Assembly (NCBI RefSeq): GCF_003854935.1
Contig: NZ_CP033970.1
Location: forward strand, 1,798,001 to 1,862,000
Origin: Cupriavidus pauculus
GTDB lineage: Bacteria > Pseudomonadota > Gammaproteobacteria > Burkholderiales > Burkholderiaceae
DNA length: 64,000 bases
Reading direction: 5' to 3'
The translations under genes and the position numbers were made by a program. Positions 7,925-15,108 of the stretch are shown here, one piece after another. The notes under the pieces were generated by a model. The model did not search any database. It worked only from the letters and a program-made list of their open reading frames with translations, and was not told the DNA's origin. How positions within the stretch are numbered: the first letter of the stretch is position 1; every line of letters starts with the position of its first letter.

Positions 7925-8854
7925 CTAGCCGGGCAGGGCGTGCCGCGCCGCGCGCTGGCGGGCGTAGTGGCCGGCCTCGCGCTCGAACAGCGTGGCCAGA
8001 TGCGATGCCGCCGGCGTCAGCGGCAGCCCGGCACGGGCGATGCGCACGATATCGGCGCTGTCCATCCGTTCCTCGATGGCGATCATCTCCACCACGCCGG
8101 CGAACAGCGGCGAGTCGATCCACTGGCGGGGCAGCAGCGCCAGCGCGTCGGTCATCGACAGCAGCGCCGCCACGCCGATCATCGATTCGGCCTGCACCAT
8201 GGCCACCGGCGGATTCAGGCCGTAGCCGGCGAACACCTCGGCAAACTCACGCTCCAGCGGCTCGCGCGCGCCCGTCAGGATCCATTCCGCGTCGACCAGC
8301 TCCGCCAGTTGCCGGGCCTGGCGCAGCGGGTGGCCGCGACGCCCGGCGACCACCCGATCGTTCTGGAACAGCAGGTCCACGCTGTAGCGGTCGGCGTCGA
8401 TGCGCTCGGGCCGGGGGCCGATGTAGAAATCGAGGGTGCCGTCCGACAGGCGGCCTTCCAACGCCGGGAAGAAGCCTTCCACCATGCGCAGCCGGACGGC
8501 CGGATGCGATTTGCGGAAGGCCGGAAACACCTCGGGCACCAGCCCCAGCCAGGTGGCGCCGGACAGACCCACCGCCACGGTGCCCGTCTGCGTGCCACGC
8601 ATCTGGGCCACTTCCTCTTGTGCGCGCCGAATCTCTTCCATCGCGGCATGGGCGCGGCGCAGGAACGCCTGCCCGATGGGCGTCGGCACCACGCCGCGCG
8701 CGTGCCGCTCCAGCAGCGGCGCGCCCAGTTCGGTCTCCAGTTCGCGCAGGCTGCGCGTCAGGGCCGGCTGGGTCAGGCCAAGCTGGCGCGAGGCGCCCCG
8801 GATGCTCCGTGTCTCGGCAATCGCAACAAAGTCGCGCAGGTGATGCAGTTTCAT
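7925..8854 (-). CDS. LysR-family transcriptional regulator
   Basis: A 309-residue LysR regulator: N-terminal winged HTH (MKLHHLRDFVAIAETRSI, then GASRQLGLTQPALTRSLREL) and a periplasmic-binding-like effector domain after about residue 90. The start at 8854 is chosen because the helix order begins there; an in-frame extension to 8896 adds 14 non-homologous residues. It is divergent from the receptor/monooxygenase/porin operon, with a palindrome containing a T-N11-A LysR box between them (8881-8897), so it most likely controls that operon in response to an aromatic acid. The effector is not identifiable. Confidence 0.88.
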   Translation of the reverse strand: MKLHHLRDFVAIAETRSIRGASRQLGLTQPALTRSLRELETELGAPLLERHARGVVPTPIGQAFLRRAHAAMEEIRRAQEEVAQMRGTQTGTVAVGLSGATWLGLVPEVFPAFRKSHPAVRLRMVEGFFPALEGRLSDGTLDFYIGPRPERIDADRYSVDLLFQNDRVVAGRRGHPLRQARQLAELVDAEWILTGAREPLEREFAEVFAGYGLNPPVAMVQAESMIGVAALLSMTDALALLPRQWIDSPLFAGVVEMIAIEERMDSADIVRIARAGLPLTPAASHLATLFEREAGHYARQRAARHALPG

Positions 8855-8880
8855 AGGATGGCCTTGGATTCGCGCGGACT

Positions 8881-8897
8881 GATGCCAACCAGGCATC
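8881..8897. promoter_or_regulatory. LysR-type binding site (T-N11-A palindrome)
   Basis: GATGCC-AACCA-GGCATC is a perfect 6-bp inverted repeat with a five-base spacer and contains T8883-N11-A8895, the classical LysR box. It lies 26 bases upstream of the LysR start and about 90 bases upstream of the divergent receptor gene. Confidence 0.55.
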
Positions 8898-8983
8898 GAT
8901 GGGGCAATTCTGCCATCTGTTGGTTGTCAGTAGGGCTTCCTACGATGGCGTACACATACATAAGAACCACACGGAGACAATTC

Positions 8984-10030
8984 ATGACTCGCCCCCACGC
9001 TGGCCGCATCGTGCCGGCCGGCGCCCCCGCGCCCACCACGTACTTACCCCGCGCCTTGCTGACGCTTGCGGCCGTCTCCGCTGGCGCGGCGCTAGCGCTG
9101 CTGGCGGCGCCGTCGGCACACGCGCAGGCATTTCCGTCCCGCGCGGTCCGGCTGATCAGCCCCTTCCCGGCCGGCAGCGGCCCCGACGCCGTATCGCGCC
9201 TGCTCGGCGAACAGCTCGGCAAGGTCTGGAACCAGCCCGTCATCGTCGATTCCCGCCCGGGCGGCAACGGCTTCATCGCGATGGAGGCGGGCAAGCGTGC
9301 GCCGGCTACCGGGCACGAACTGGTCGTGGCGGATGTGGGGCACCTTGCCATCAATCCCGGCCTGTTCAAGCGGCTGCCCTATGACCCGCGCCGCGACTTT
9401 GTGCCGGTCACTGGCCTGTACCGCACAGCCTTCTTCATCGTGGTCTCGCAGCAAAGCCCGATTCGCACGGTGCCCGAACTGATCGCTGCGGCCAGGAAGG
9501 CACCCGATGCGGTGACGTACGGCTCGTGGGCGGTTGGCAGTACCGGCCATCTGGGCGCGGCGCAGCTTGAGGCGGCCACGGCCACGCAGATGCTGCACGC
9601 CCCGTACAAGGACACGGCGCAGCTCTACACCGCCGTGGCCAACGGCGAAGTCACGTGGGCGCTGGGCACCTATGCCACGGCGGGCCCGCTGATCCAGGCG
9701 GGCAAGCTGCGCGTGCTGGCCGTGGCCGACAGCGCGCGGTCGCCGGTGCTGCCCAATGTGCCGACGCTGGCCGAGGCGGGTGGCCCGGCAGGGCTGGAAG
9801 CATCGAGCTGGGTGGCACTGCTGGCGCCGGCCGGCACGCCGCCGGCGACGGTCAACGCCATCGGCAAGGCCGTGCGCACGGCGCTGGGCGACCCGGACGT
9901 CAAGGCAAAGCTGGCCACCTTCGGCTTTGCGCCAGCAGCCGGCAGCAGCGACGAGGTTGCCGAGTGGGTCGCACGCGACAGCCAGCGCTATGCAGAGCTG
10001 ATCAAGCGCACCGGTGCCACGGTCAATTAA
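8984..10030 (+). CDS. Bug/TctC-family periplasmic solute-binding protein
   Basis: A 348-residue extracytoplasmic receptor of the Bug (TctC) family that binds carboxylates. The long N-terminal region ends in a hydrophobic stretch and SAHAQ, a signal peptidase I site; the mature protein begins AFPSRAVRLISPFPAGSGPD, the usual family opening, with later NVPTLAEAGGP. ATG 8984 has GGAGACAATTC upstream; the open frame back to 7940 is antisense shadow of the LysR gene. It starts the operon with an FAD monooxygenase and a porin, so it probably senses or delivers the aromatic substrate. No TctA/TctB partners are adjacent. Confidence 0.88.
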   Translation: MTRPHAGRIVPAGAPAPTTYLPRALLTLAAVSAGAALALLAAPSAHAQAFPSRAVRLISPFPAGSGPDAVSRLLGEQLGKVWNQPVIVDSRPGGNGFIAMEAGKRAPATGHELVVADVGHLAINPGLFKRLPYDPRRDFVPVTGLYRTAFFIVVSQQSPIRTVPELIAAARKAPDAVTYGSWAVGSTGHLGAAQLEAATATQMLHAPYKDTAQLYTAVANGEVTWALGTYATAGPLIQAGKLRVLAVADSARSPVLPNVPTLAEAGGPAGLEASSWVALLAPAGTPPATVNAIGKAVRTALGDPDVKAKLATFGFAPAAGSSDEVAEWVARDSQRYAELIKRTGATVN

Positions 10031-10055
10031 TCCGAAGCAGACAGGAAGATCAGTT

Positions 10056-11726
10056 GTGAACACGTCAGTTGCAAACACCGTGGATACCGACGTCGTGATC
10101 GTCGGGGGTGGTCCGGCCGGATTGATGCTGGCCATCGAACTGGGCTGTCGCGGCGTGCGATGCCTGGTGCTGGAAGAGGATGTCGATCCGCCGGATTTCC
10201 CGAAGGCCAACGCGACATCCGCCCGCACGATGGAACACTACCGCCGCCGTGGCTTTTCGGCGGATGTGCGCGCGCTGGGCCTGCCGCCCGACTATCCGCA
10301 GGACCTGGTCTACTGCACGCGCCTGGCCCATGCCGAGTTGTCGCGCTTCCGCGTGCCCAGCCGGGCGCAGGCGGCCAGCCGCGCGGTGTTTGGCGACTAT
10401 GGCGCGTCCGCCTGGCCCACGCCCGAGCTGCCGCACCGCGCCCAGCAGATGTATATCGAGCCCATCCTGCGCCGCGAGGCCGCCAGGTATCCGAGCGTCG
10501 ACCTGCGCTTCGGACATCGGGCCGTCCGGGTGGCCGACCTGGGAGAGGGTGTGGAGGTGGACGCCGCCCCGCATGACGGCGGAGCGCCGTGGCGCGTGAC
10601 GGCCCGCTACGTGGTCGGGTGCGACGGCCCGCGCAGCCTGGTGCGCAAGACGCTCGGCATCCAGTACGAAGGGCAGGGCGGCGAGAAGCGCGATTTCTTC
10701 GGCGGGCAGATGTTGTCGATCTACTTTCGCTCCAGCGACCTGTACGACGTGCTCGGCAAGGAGCGGGCGTGGCAGTACTGGGCCGTGAACGCCAGCCAGC
10801 GCGGCTTGCTGATCGCCATCGATGGAGTCGACACGTTCCTGCTGGCCGTGCAGTTGAAAGACGGCCAGCAGCCCAGCGATATCGACCCGCGCGCCACGGC
10901 GCTGGCCGTCGTGGGCGCGCCGCACGATTTCAGGCTGATCGGCATGATGCCGTGGGTGGCCGGCTATACGCTCGTGGCCACCCGCCTGAGCGCGGGCCGC
11001 TGCTTCCTGGCCGGCGATGCCGCGCACCTGTTCACGCCGACGGGCGGCATGGGCTACAACACGTCGATCGACGACGCCGTGAACCTGGGGTGGAAGCTGG
11101 CTGCTGTGCTGCAGGGTAGCGCGCCGCCGGCGCTGCTCGACAGCTACGACCTGGAACGCCGGCCCATGGCGGTGCGCAACACCGCGTTCGCGCGCCGCAT
11201 GGCCGACAGCATCGGCAACGTGCCGATTGCCCCGAGCCTGGAACTGGCAGGCGCGCCGGGCGACGCGGCGCGTGCCGAACTGGGGCGCGCGCTGGCCGTG
11301 CATGTCGCGACCGAGATCAATATCCCGGGCCTGCAACTGGGCGTGCGATACCTCGACAGCCCCATCGTCGCGCAAGAACCGGGCACGCCGCCGCCAGACG
11401 ATCCCAATCACTACGTGGCCAGCGGCTGGCCCGGCTCGCGGGCGCCGCACGCGATGGTCGACGGCATCCCGCTGTTCGACCGCTTCGGGCGCGACTTCAC
11501 GCTGCTGTCGTTCGATGGCCACGACACCACGGCGTGGTGGCAGGCCGCGCACGCGCTCGGCATCCAGCTCGACGTGCTGCAAGTGAGCGATGCCGACGTC
11601 CAGGCGCTCTATGGCGCGCCCACGGTGCTGATTCGTCCCGACCACCACATCGCCTGGCGCGGCAATGGCGCCACCGACGCCGCCGCGGTGCTGGCGAAGG
11701 CCACCGGAGGTGCGCGCCCCGCCTGA
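10056..11726 (+). CDS. FAD-dependent aromatic-ring monooxygenase (PheA/MhpA-like)
   Basis: A 556-residue class A flavoprotein monooxygenase that would hydroxylate a phenolic or hydroxy-aromatic acid with NAD(P)H and O2. Motifs in order: VVIVGGGPAGLMLAIELG (FAD Rossmann), VGCDGPRSLVRK (DG motif), and FLAGDAAHLFTPTGGMGYN (second FAD motif). A C-terminal thioredoxin-like domain of about 150 residues is present, as in phenol and resorcinol hydroxylases. GTG 10056 is preferred over a frame opening at 10014 inside the previous gene because homology begins just after it and AGGA lies nine bases before. It is probably cotranscribed with the receptor and porin. Confidence 0.88.
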   Translation: MNTSVANTVDTDVVIVGGGPAGLMLAIELGCRGVRCLVLEEDVDPPDFPKANATSARTMEHYRRRGFSADVRALGLPPDYPQDLVYCTRLAHAELSRFRVPSRAQAASRAVFGDYGASAWPTPELPHRAQQMYIEPILRREAARYPSVDLRFGHRAVRVADLGEGVEVDAAPHDGGAPWRVTARYVVGCDGPRSLVRKTLGIQYEGQGGEKRDFFGGQMLSIYFRSSDLYDVLGKERAWQYWAVNASQRGLLIAIDGVDTFLLAVQLKDGQQPSDIDPRATALAVVGAPHDFRLIGMMPWVAGYTLVATRLSAGRCFLAGDAAHLFTPTGGMGYNTSIDDAVNLGWKLAAVLQGSAPPALLDSYDLERRPMAVRNTAFARRMADSIGNVPIAPSLELAGAPGDAARAELGRALAVHVATEINIPGLQLGVRYLDSPIVAQEPGTPPPDDPNHYVASGWPGSRAPHAMVDGIPLFDRFGRDFTLLSFDGHDTTAWWQAAHALGIQLDVLQVSDADVQALYGAPTVLIRPDHHIAWRGNGATDAAAVLAKATGGARPA

Positions 11727-11782
11727 CTTCCAGCGGTACCCGGCCTTGACGCCGGCACACTAAAAGACGAAGGAGGAGACCC

Positions 11783-12886
11783 ATGAAGTTCCGCAATCTG
11801 GTGCTGGCCTGTGCCAGCGCCATGCCCGCACTCGCGTGCGCGCAGGCATCGCCGTCGTCGGTCACGCTGTATGGGGTGGTCGATACCGGCATCGAGTACG
11901 TCAATCACGTGGGGGCCGCGGGGAACAGCGTGGTGCGCATGAACTCGCTTTCCGGCATGGTCCCGTCGCGCTGGGGCCTGCGCGGCACCGAAGACCTGGG
12001 CGGCGGGACGAAGGCGAACTTCGTGCTCGAATCGGGCTTTGCGTCGGACTCGGGCGTCATGAACCAGGGCGGCCGGCTGTTCGGCCGGCAGGCATGGGTC
12101 GGCCTCTCGGGCAACTGGGGGCAGGTTTCGCTGGGCCGCCAGTACACGATGCTGTTCTGGGCCATGCTCGACCCCGACATTCTCGGGCCCAACACGTTCG
12201 GCTCGGCATCGATCGACAGCTACATACCGAACGCCCGGGCCGATAACGCGATCGCCTACAAGGGAAAGTTCGGCGGCCTGACACTGGGCGCCACCTACAG
12301 CCTTGGGCGCGACGTGGCCAACGCAGGCCCTGGCCCGGCCGGCACGAACTGCGCCGGCGAGAACCCCGCCGCGCGGTCCGACTGCCGCGAATGGTCGGCC
12401 ATGATCCAGTACGAAACACCGCGCTTTGGCGTGGCGGCTGCCTACGACTCGCTGCGCGGCGGGCCGGGCGCGTTTGCCGGGCTGAACTCGGGCGGCAAGT
12501 CCGACGACCGGCTGTCGCTGAACGCCTACGCGCTGTTCGACCGCACCAAGCTGGGCGCGGGCTGGCTGCGGCGCGACAACGACGGCAGCCTGACCCGGCT
12601 GAGCGACCTCTGGTATGCCGGCGCATCGTACGACCTGACGCCCGCGTTCAACGTGGCGGGACAGCTCTACTACCTGCGCTACCACGGCAGCGACAACAAG
12701 GCGATGCTCTACGCGCTGCGCGGGACGTACAGCTTCTCCAAGCGCACGGCGATCTACGCCACGGCGGGCTACATCAACAACGATGGCCAGCTCGCACTGT
12801 CGGTCAGCAGCGGCTCGCCCGGGGCCAACCCCACGCCGGGCGCATCGCAACTGGGCGCGATGGTCGGCGTCCGGCACGTGTTCTAA
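11783..12886 (+). CDS. Gram-negative general porin
   Basis: A 367-residue outer-membrane trimeric porin of the Burkholderiales type. It has a signal peptide ending LACAQA, then SSVTLYGVVDTGIEY, the typical first strand, followed by SRWGLRGTEDLGGG and FVLESGF, and it ends in ...GVRHVF with the terminal Phe needed for BAM recognition. GAAGGAGGAGACCC precedes the ATG. Being last in the LysR-controlled operon, it likely admits the aromatic substrate. A strong hairpin terminator follows at 12937. Confidence 0.9.
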   Translation: MKFRNLVLACASAMPALACAQASPSSVTLYGVVDTGIEYVNHVGAAGNSVVRMNSLSGMVPSRWGLRGTEDLGGGTKANFVLESGFASDSGVMNQGGRLFGRQAWVGLSGNWGQVSLGRQYTMLFWAMLDPDILGPNTFGSASIDSYIPNARADNAIAYKGKFGGLTLGATYSLGRDVANAGPGPAGTNCAGENPAARSDCREWSAMIQYETPRFGVAAAYDSLRGGPGAFAGLNSGGKSDDRLSLNAYALFDRTKLGAGWLRRDNDGSLTRLSDLWYAGASYDLTPAFNVAGQLYYLRYHGSDNKAMLYALRGTYSFSKRTAIYATAGYINNDGQLALSVSSGSPGANPTPGASQLGAMVGVRHVF

Positions 12887-12936
12887 GGCGAAGTTGTCGC
12901 GGCCGCCGTGATCGTCCGCAAGCCCGTTTAATCCGC

Positions 12937-12968
12937 ACACAGGCGACTGGTCCCGCAGTCGCCTGTGT
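12937..12968 (+). terminator. Strong intrinsic-type hairpin after the porin
   Basis: ACACAGGCGACTG (12937-12949) and CAGTCGCCTGTGT (12956-12968) form a perfect 13-bp stem with a six-base loop, followed by CACTTTCTG with a short T-run. It closes the receptor/monooxygenase/porin operon. Confidence 0.75.
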
Positions 12969-12989
12969 CACTTTCTGCCCTCGCGCCAC

Positions 12990-13129
12990 TGACAGATTGT
13001 CAGAGTGACGGCGGTCAGCGCCCGGATGCGGGCAATTCCCGAGGAGATTGATCTTGTCCCACAACCACTGCCGATCTACATTAGACATCAATGTCGTTCT
13101 GACATATTCGTACAAGAACTGGAGACCAC
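12990..13129 (+). promoter_or_regulatory. Promoter/operator region A of the monooxygenase-PDH operon
   Basis: It contains TGACA-GAT-TGTCA at 12990-13002 running into GTCAGAGTGACGG (12999-13011), GGGCAATTCC at 13030-13039, GACAT-CA-ATGTC at 13084-13095 overlapping TGTC-GTTCT-GACA at 13092-13104, and CTGGAGAC (13119-13126) before an ATG at 13130. The same blocks in the same order, within one base of the same spacing, recur upstream of the MetA-type gene (23781-23921). The paired inverted repeats fit operators for the TetR paralogs of this region. Function is inferred. Confidence 0.6.
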
Positions 13130-13174
13130 ATGCCCCGCATCCCGCCGCGCCGACGGCGCCACACCGCCCGCTAA
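13130..13174 (+). other. Arg-rich 14-codon mini-ORF in the operon leader
   Basis: ATG at 13130 has a good ribosome binding site (GGAGACCAC) and the same place as the true start codon in the twin promoter at 23922, but encodes only MPRIPPRRRRHTAR, with six Arg. Downstream are a hairpin GGCCCGG/CCGGGCC (13209-13228) and a small CGCA/TGCG hairpin ending in five T (13251-13255) before the first enzyme gene at 13297. It may be a leader peptide or the relic of a lost gene. Confidence 0.35.
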
Positions 13175-13296
13175 CCGCCGGCGCCTCTTCCCTGAGCCTA
13201 TGACGTTCGGCCCGGTGTGACCCGGGCCGGGGGAGACGCGCACGCCTGCGTTTTTGCTTCCCAAGCCATCACACCCATTTACAGCCGAGATTAGCC

Positions 13297-14517
13297 ATGT
13301 CCCAATCCGCCGCCGTCATCGAAGCGTTCTACCCCTCGCATGCCACGCCCTCGCTGGAGGAACTGGTGCGCCGCGCCGAAGCGTTGCAACCGCTGCTGCG
13401 CGAAAATGCCGTCGCCTCCGAGCAGAACCGCCGCGCCGCCGAGCAGAACATCGAAGCCATCGCCGACGCGGGGCTGTTCCGCCTGATGGTGCCCAAGCGC
13501 TACGGCGGCTTTGAAGGCACGACGCGCGCCCATCTGGAAGTCACCGCCGCGCTGGCCGAGGCATGTGGCGGCACCGCGTGGGTGGTGGCGCTGACCAATG
13601 TCTGCGCGTGGTTCACCGGCCTGTTCCCTCGGCAGGCGCAGGACGACGTGTTCGGCGCCAATCCCGACGCGCGTGTCTCGGGGGTGTTCACGCCGTCGAC
13701 CCAGTGCCGCCGCGTGGAAGGCGGCCTGCGGATCTCCGGCAAGTGGTACTTCTCGTCCGGGTCGCTCCATGCGGACTGGGCCATGGTGGGCGTGATCGAG
13801 TCGGACGCCAATGGCGCGTTCAAGGCGCAGCACCTGGCGCTGGTGCCGATGGAGGACGTGACCATCGAGGACACGTGGTACACGGCCGGCATGCGCGCGT
13901 CGGGCAGCAACTGCATCGTGGGCAATGACGTCTTCGTGCCTGAGCACCGGCTGATGAACATCCTGGACGCCGTGGACGGCGTCTATCCCACCGAATTCAA
14001 GGACGAGGCCGCCTACCGGGCCGCCTTCGTGCCGGTGGCGGCGCTGATCCTGGCCGGCGCGCAGCTCGGCATGGGCCGCGCCGCGCTCAAGTACGTGATC
14101 GAGAAGGCCCCGCAGCGCGCCATCGCCTATACGTCGTACGACAAGCAGAGCCATTCCACGCTGTTCCAGGGGCAGATTGCCGATGCCGCCGTGCGGATCG
14201 ATACCGCCCACGTGCTGGCCTTCGCGGCCGCCGACGAGATCGATCGTGCCGCGCAAGAGAACCGCGAGCTCGACTACCTGACCAAGGCGCGCATCCGCGC
14301 CCACACCGGCCAGGTCATCACCCATGTCACCGATGCGCTGAACGTGCTGCTGTCCGCGCATGGCGCTGGCAGCTTTGCCGAGGCCAGCCCGATGCAGCGG
14401 TGGTGGCGCGACGCCAACACGGCCGCCCGCCACGCGGTGGCGTTGCCGGCAGTGGGTTTCGAGGTCTACGGCAAGGCGCTGCTCGGTGTGGAAAACACCG
14501 TGACGCGGCTGGTCTGA
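13297..14517 (+). CDS. Acyl-CoA-dehydrogenase-fold flavin-dependent monooxygenase (HsaA/HpaH-like oxygenase)
   Basis: A 406-residue protein with the acyl-CoA dehydrogenase fold: N-terminal helical domain (MVPKRYGGFEG, AEACGGTAWVVAL), middle beta domain (GVFTPSTQCRR..GLRISGKWYFSSG, DTWYTAGMRASGSNC) and C-terminal helical bundle. The sequence resembles the oxygenase parts of two-component flavin hydroxylases such as HsaA more than true dehydrogenases. The flavin reductase gene follows 13 bases later, which supports this. It should hydroxylate a phenolic or related substrate using reduced flavin and O2 in the cytoplasm. It is the first enzyme of a seven-gene operon. An acyl-CoA dehydrogenase role is the alternative. 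Confidence 0.85.
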   Translation: MSQSAAVIEAFYPSHATPSLEELVRRAEALQPLLRENAVASEQNRRAAEQNIEAIADAGLFRLMVPKRYGGFEGTTRAHLEVTAALAEACGGTAWVVALTNVCAWFTGLFPRQAQDDVFGANPDARVSGVFTPSTQCRRVEGGLRISGKWYFSSGSLHADWAMVGVIESDANGAFKAQHLALVPMEDVTIEDTWYTAGMRASGSNCIVGNDVFVPEHRLMNILDAVDGVYPTEFKDEAAYRAAFVPVAALILAGAQLGMGRAALKYVIEKAPQRAIAYTSYDKQSHSTLFQGQIADAAVRIDTAHVLAFAAADEIDRAAQENRELDYLTKARIRAHTGQVITHVTDALNVLLSAHGAGSFAEASPMQRWWRDANTAARHAVALPAVGFEVYGKALLGVENTVTRLV

Positions 14518-14530
14518 CGGAGACGTAGCC

Positions 14531-15076
14531 ATGCATGACGCCGCCCGCTCCCATCCATCCGCCGCCACGCTCGACGCCCGCCTGCTGCGCGCGACGATGG
14601 CGCAGTTCGCCACCGGCGTGACGGTCATTTCCTACCTGGCCGATGGCGCGCCCGCCGGCATGACGGCCAACGCTTTCATGTCGGTATCGCTGGAGCCGCC
14701 GCTGGTGCTGGTGTCGGTGCGGGCGGCGTCGCGGTTCCACCAGCATATGCAGGCTGGCGTCTGCTACGGCGTCAATTTCCTGGCGGACGACCAGCGCCAC
14801 CTGAGTGGCCATTTCGGCGGCCGGCCCGTGGACGGCATCGAGCCGCCATTCATCCACCGCAACGGGACCCCGCTGCTGGACGGCAGCCTGGTGCACCTGG
14901 TGGCGCGCACCGTCGACGTGCACCCGGCCGGCGACCACCTGCTCTACATCGCGCAGGTCGAGGACATCCGCTTCGGCTCGCCGCGCGGTCCACTGCTGTT
15001 CTACGGCGGCAGGTACCACCACATGCCGACACGGCACCCGGTAATCGATCACCGCGACGCGGCCGACTGCTGCTGA
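14531..15076 (+). CDS. Flavin reductase of two-component monooxygenase (HpaC/HsaB-like)
   Basis: A 181-residue flavin reductase of the FMN-binding split-barrel family. Visible features are MAQFATGVTVISY, AGMTANAFMSVSLEPPLVLVSV (flavin-binding strand and loop) and YGVNFLADDQRHLSGHFGG. It would use NAD(P)H to supply reduced flavin to the oxygenase encoded just upstream. GGAGACGTAGCC lies ahead of the ATG, and the 13-base gap indicates coupling. The C-terminus ends in HRDAADCC with two terminal Cys, which I cannot interpret. Confidence 0.88.
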   Translation: MHDAARSHPSAATLDARLLRATMAQFATGVTVISYLADGAPAGMTANAFMSVSLEPPLVLVSVRAASRFHQHMQAGVCYGVNFLADDQRHLSGHFGGRPVDGIEPPFIHRNGTPLLDGSLVHLVARTVDVHPAGDHLLYIAQVEDIRFGSPRGPLLFYGGRYHHMPTRHPVIDHRDAADCC

Positions 15077-15108
15077 ACCCGCATTCATTCCAACGTTCCC
15101 ATCCCGCC

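Noticed and set aside
7940-8983. N-terminal extension of the Bug receptor to 696 residues
   Set aside because: The extension is antisense to the LysR gene; the signal peptide and ribosome binding site mark the start at 8984.
11609-12940. 443-residue open frame antisense to the porin and monooxygenase genes
   Set aside because: His/Arg/Gln-rich translation typical of the reverse of GC-rich coding DNA; the sense genes have clear motifs.
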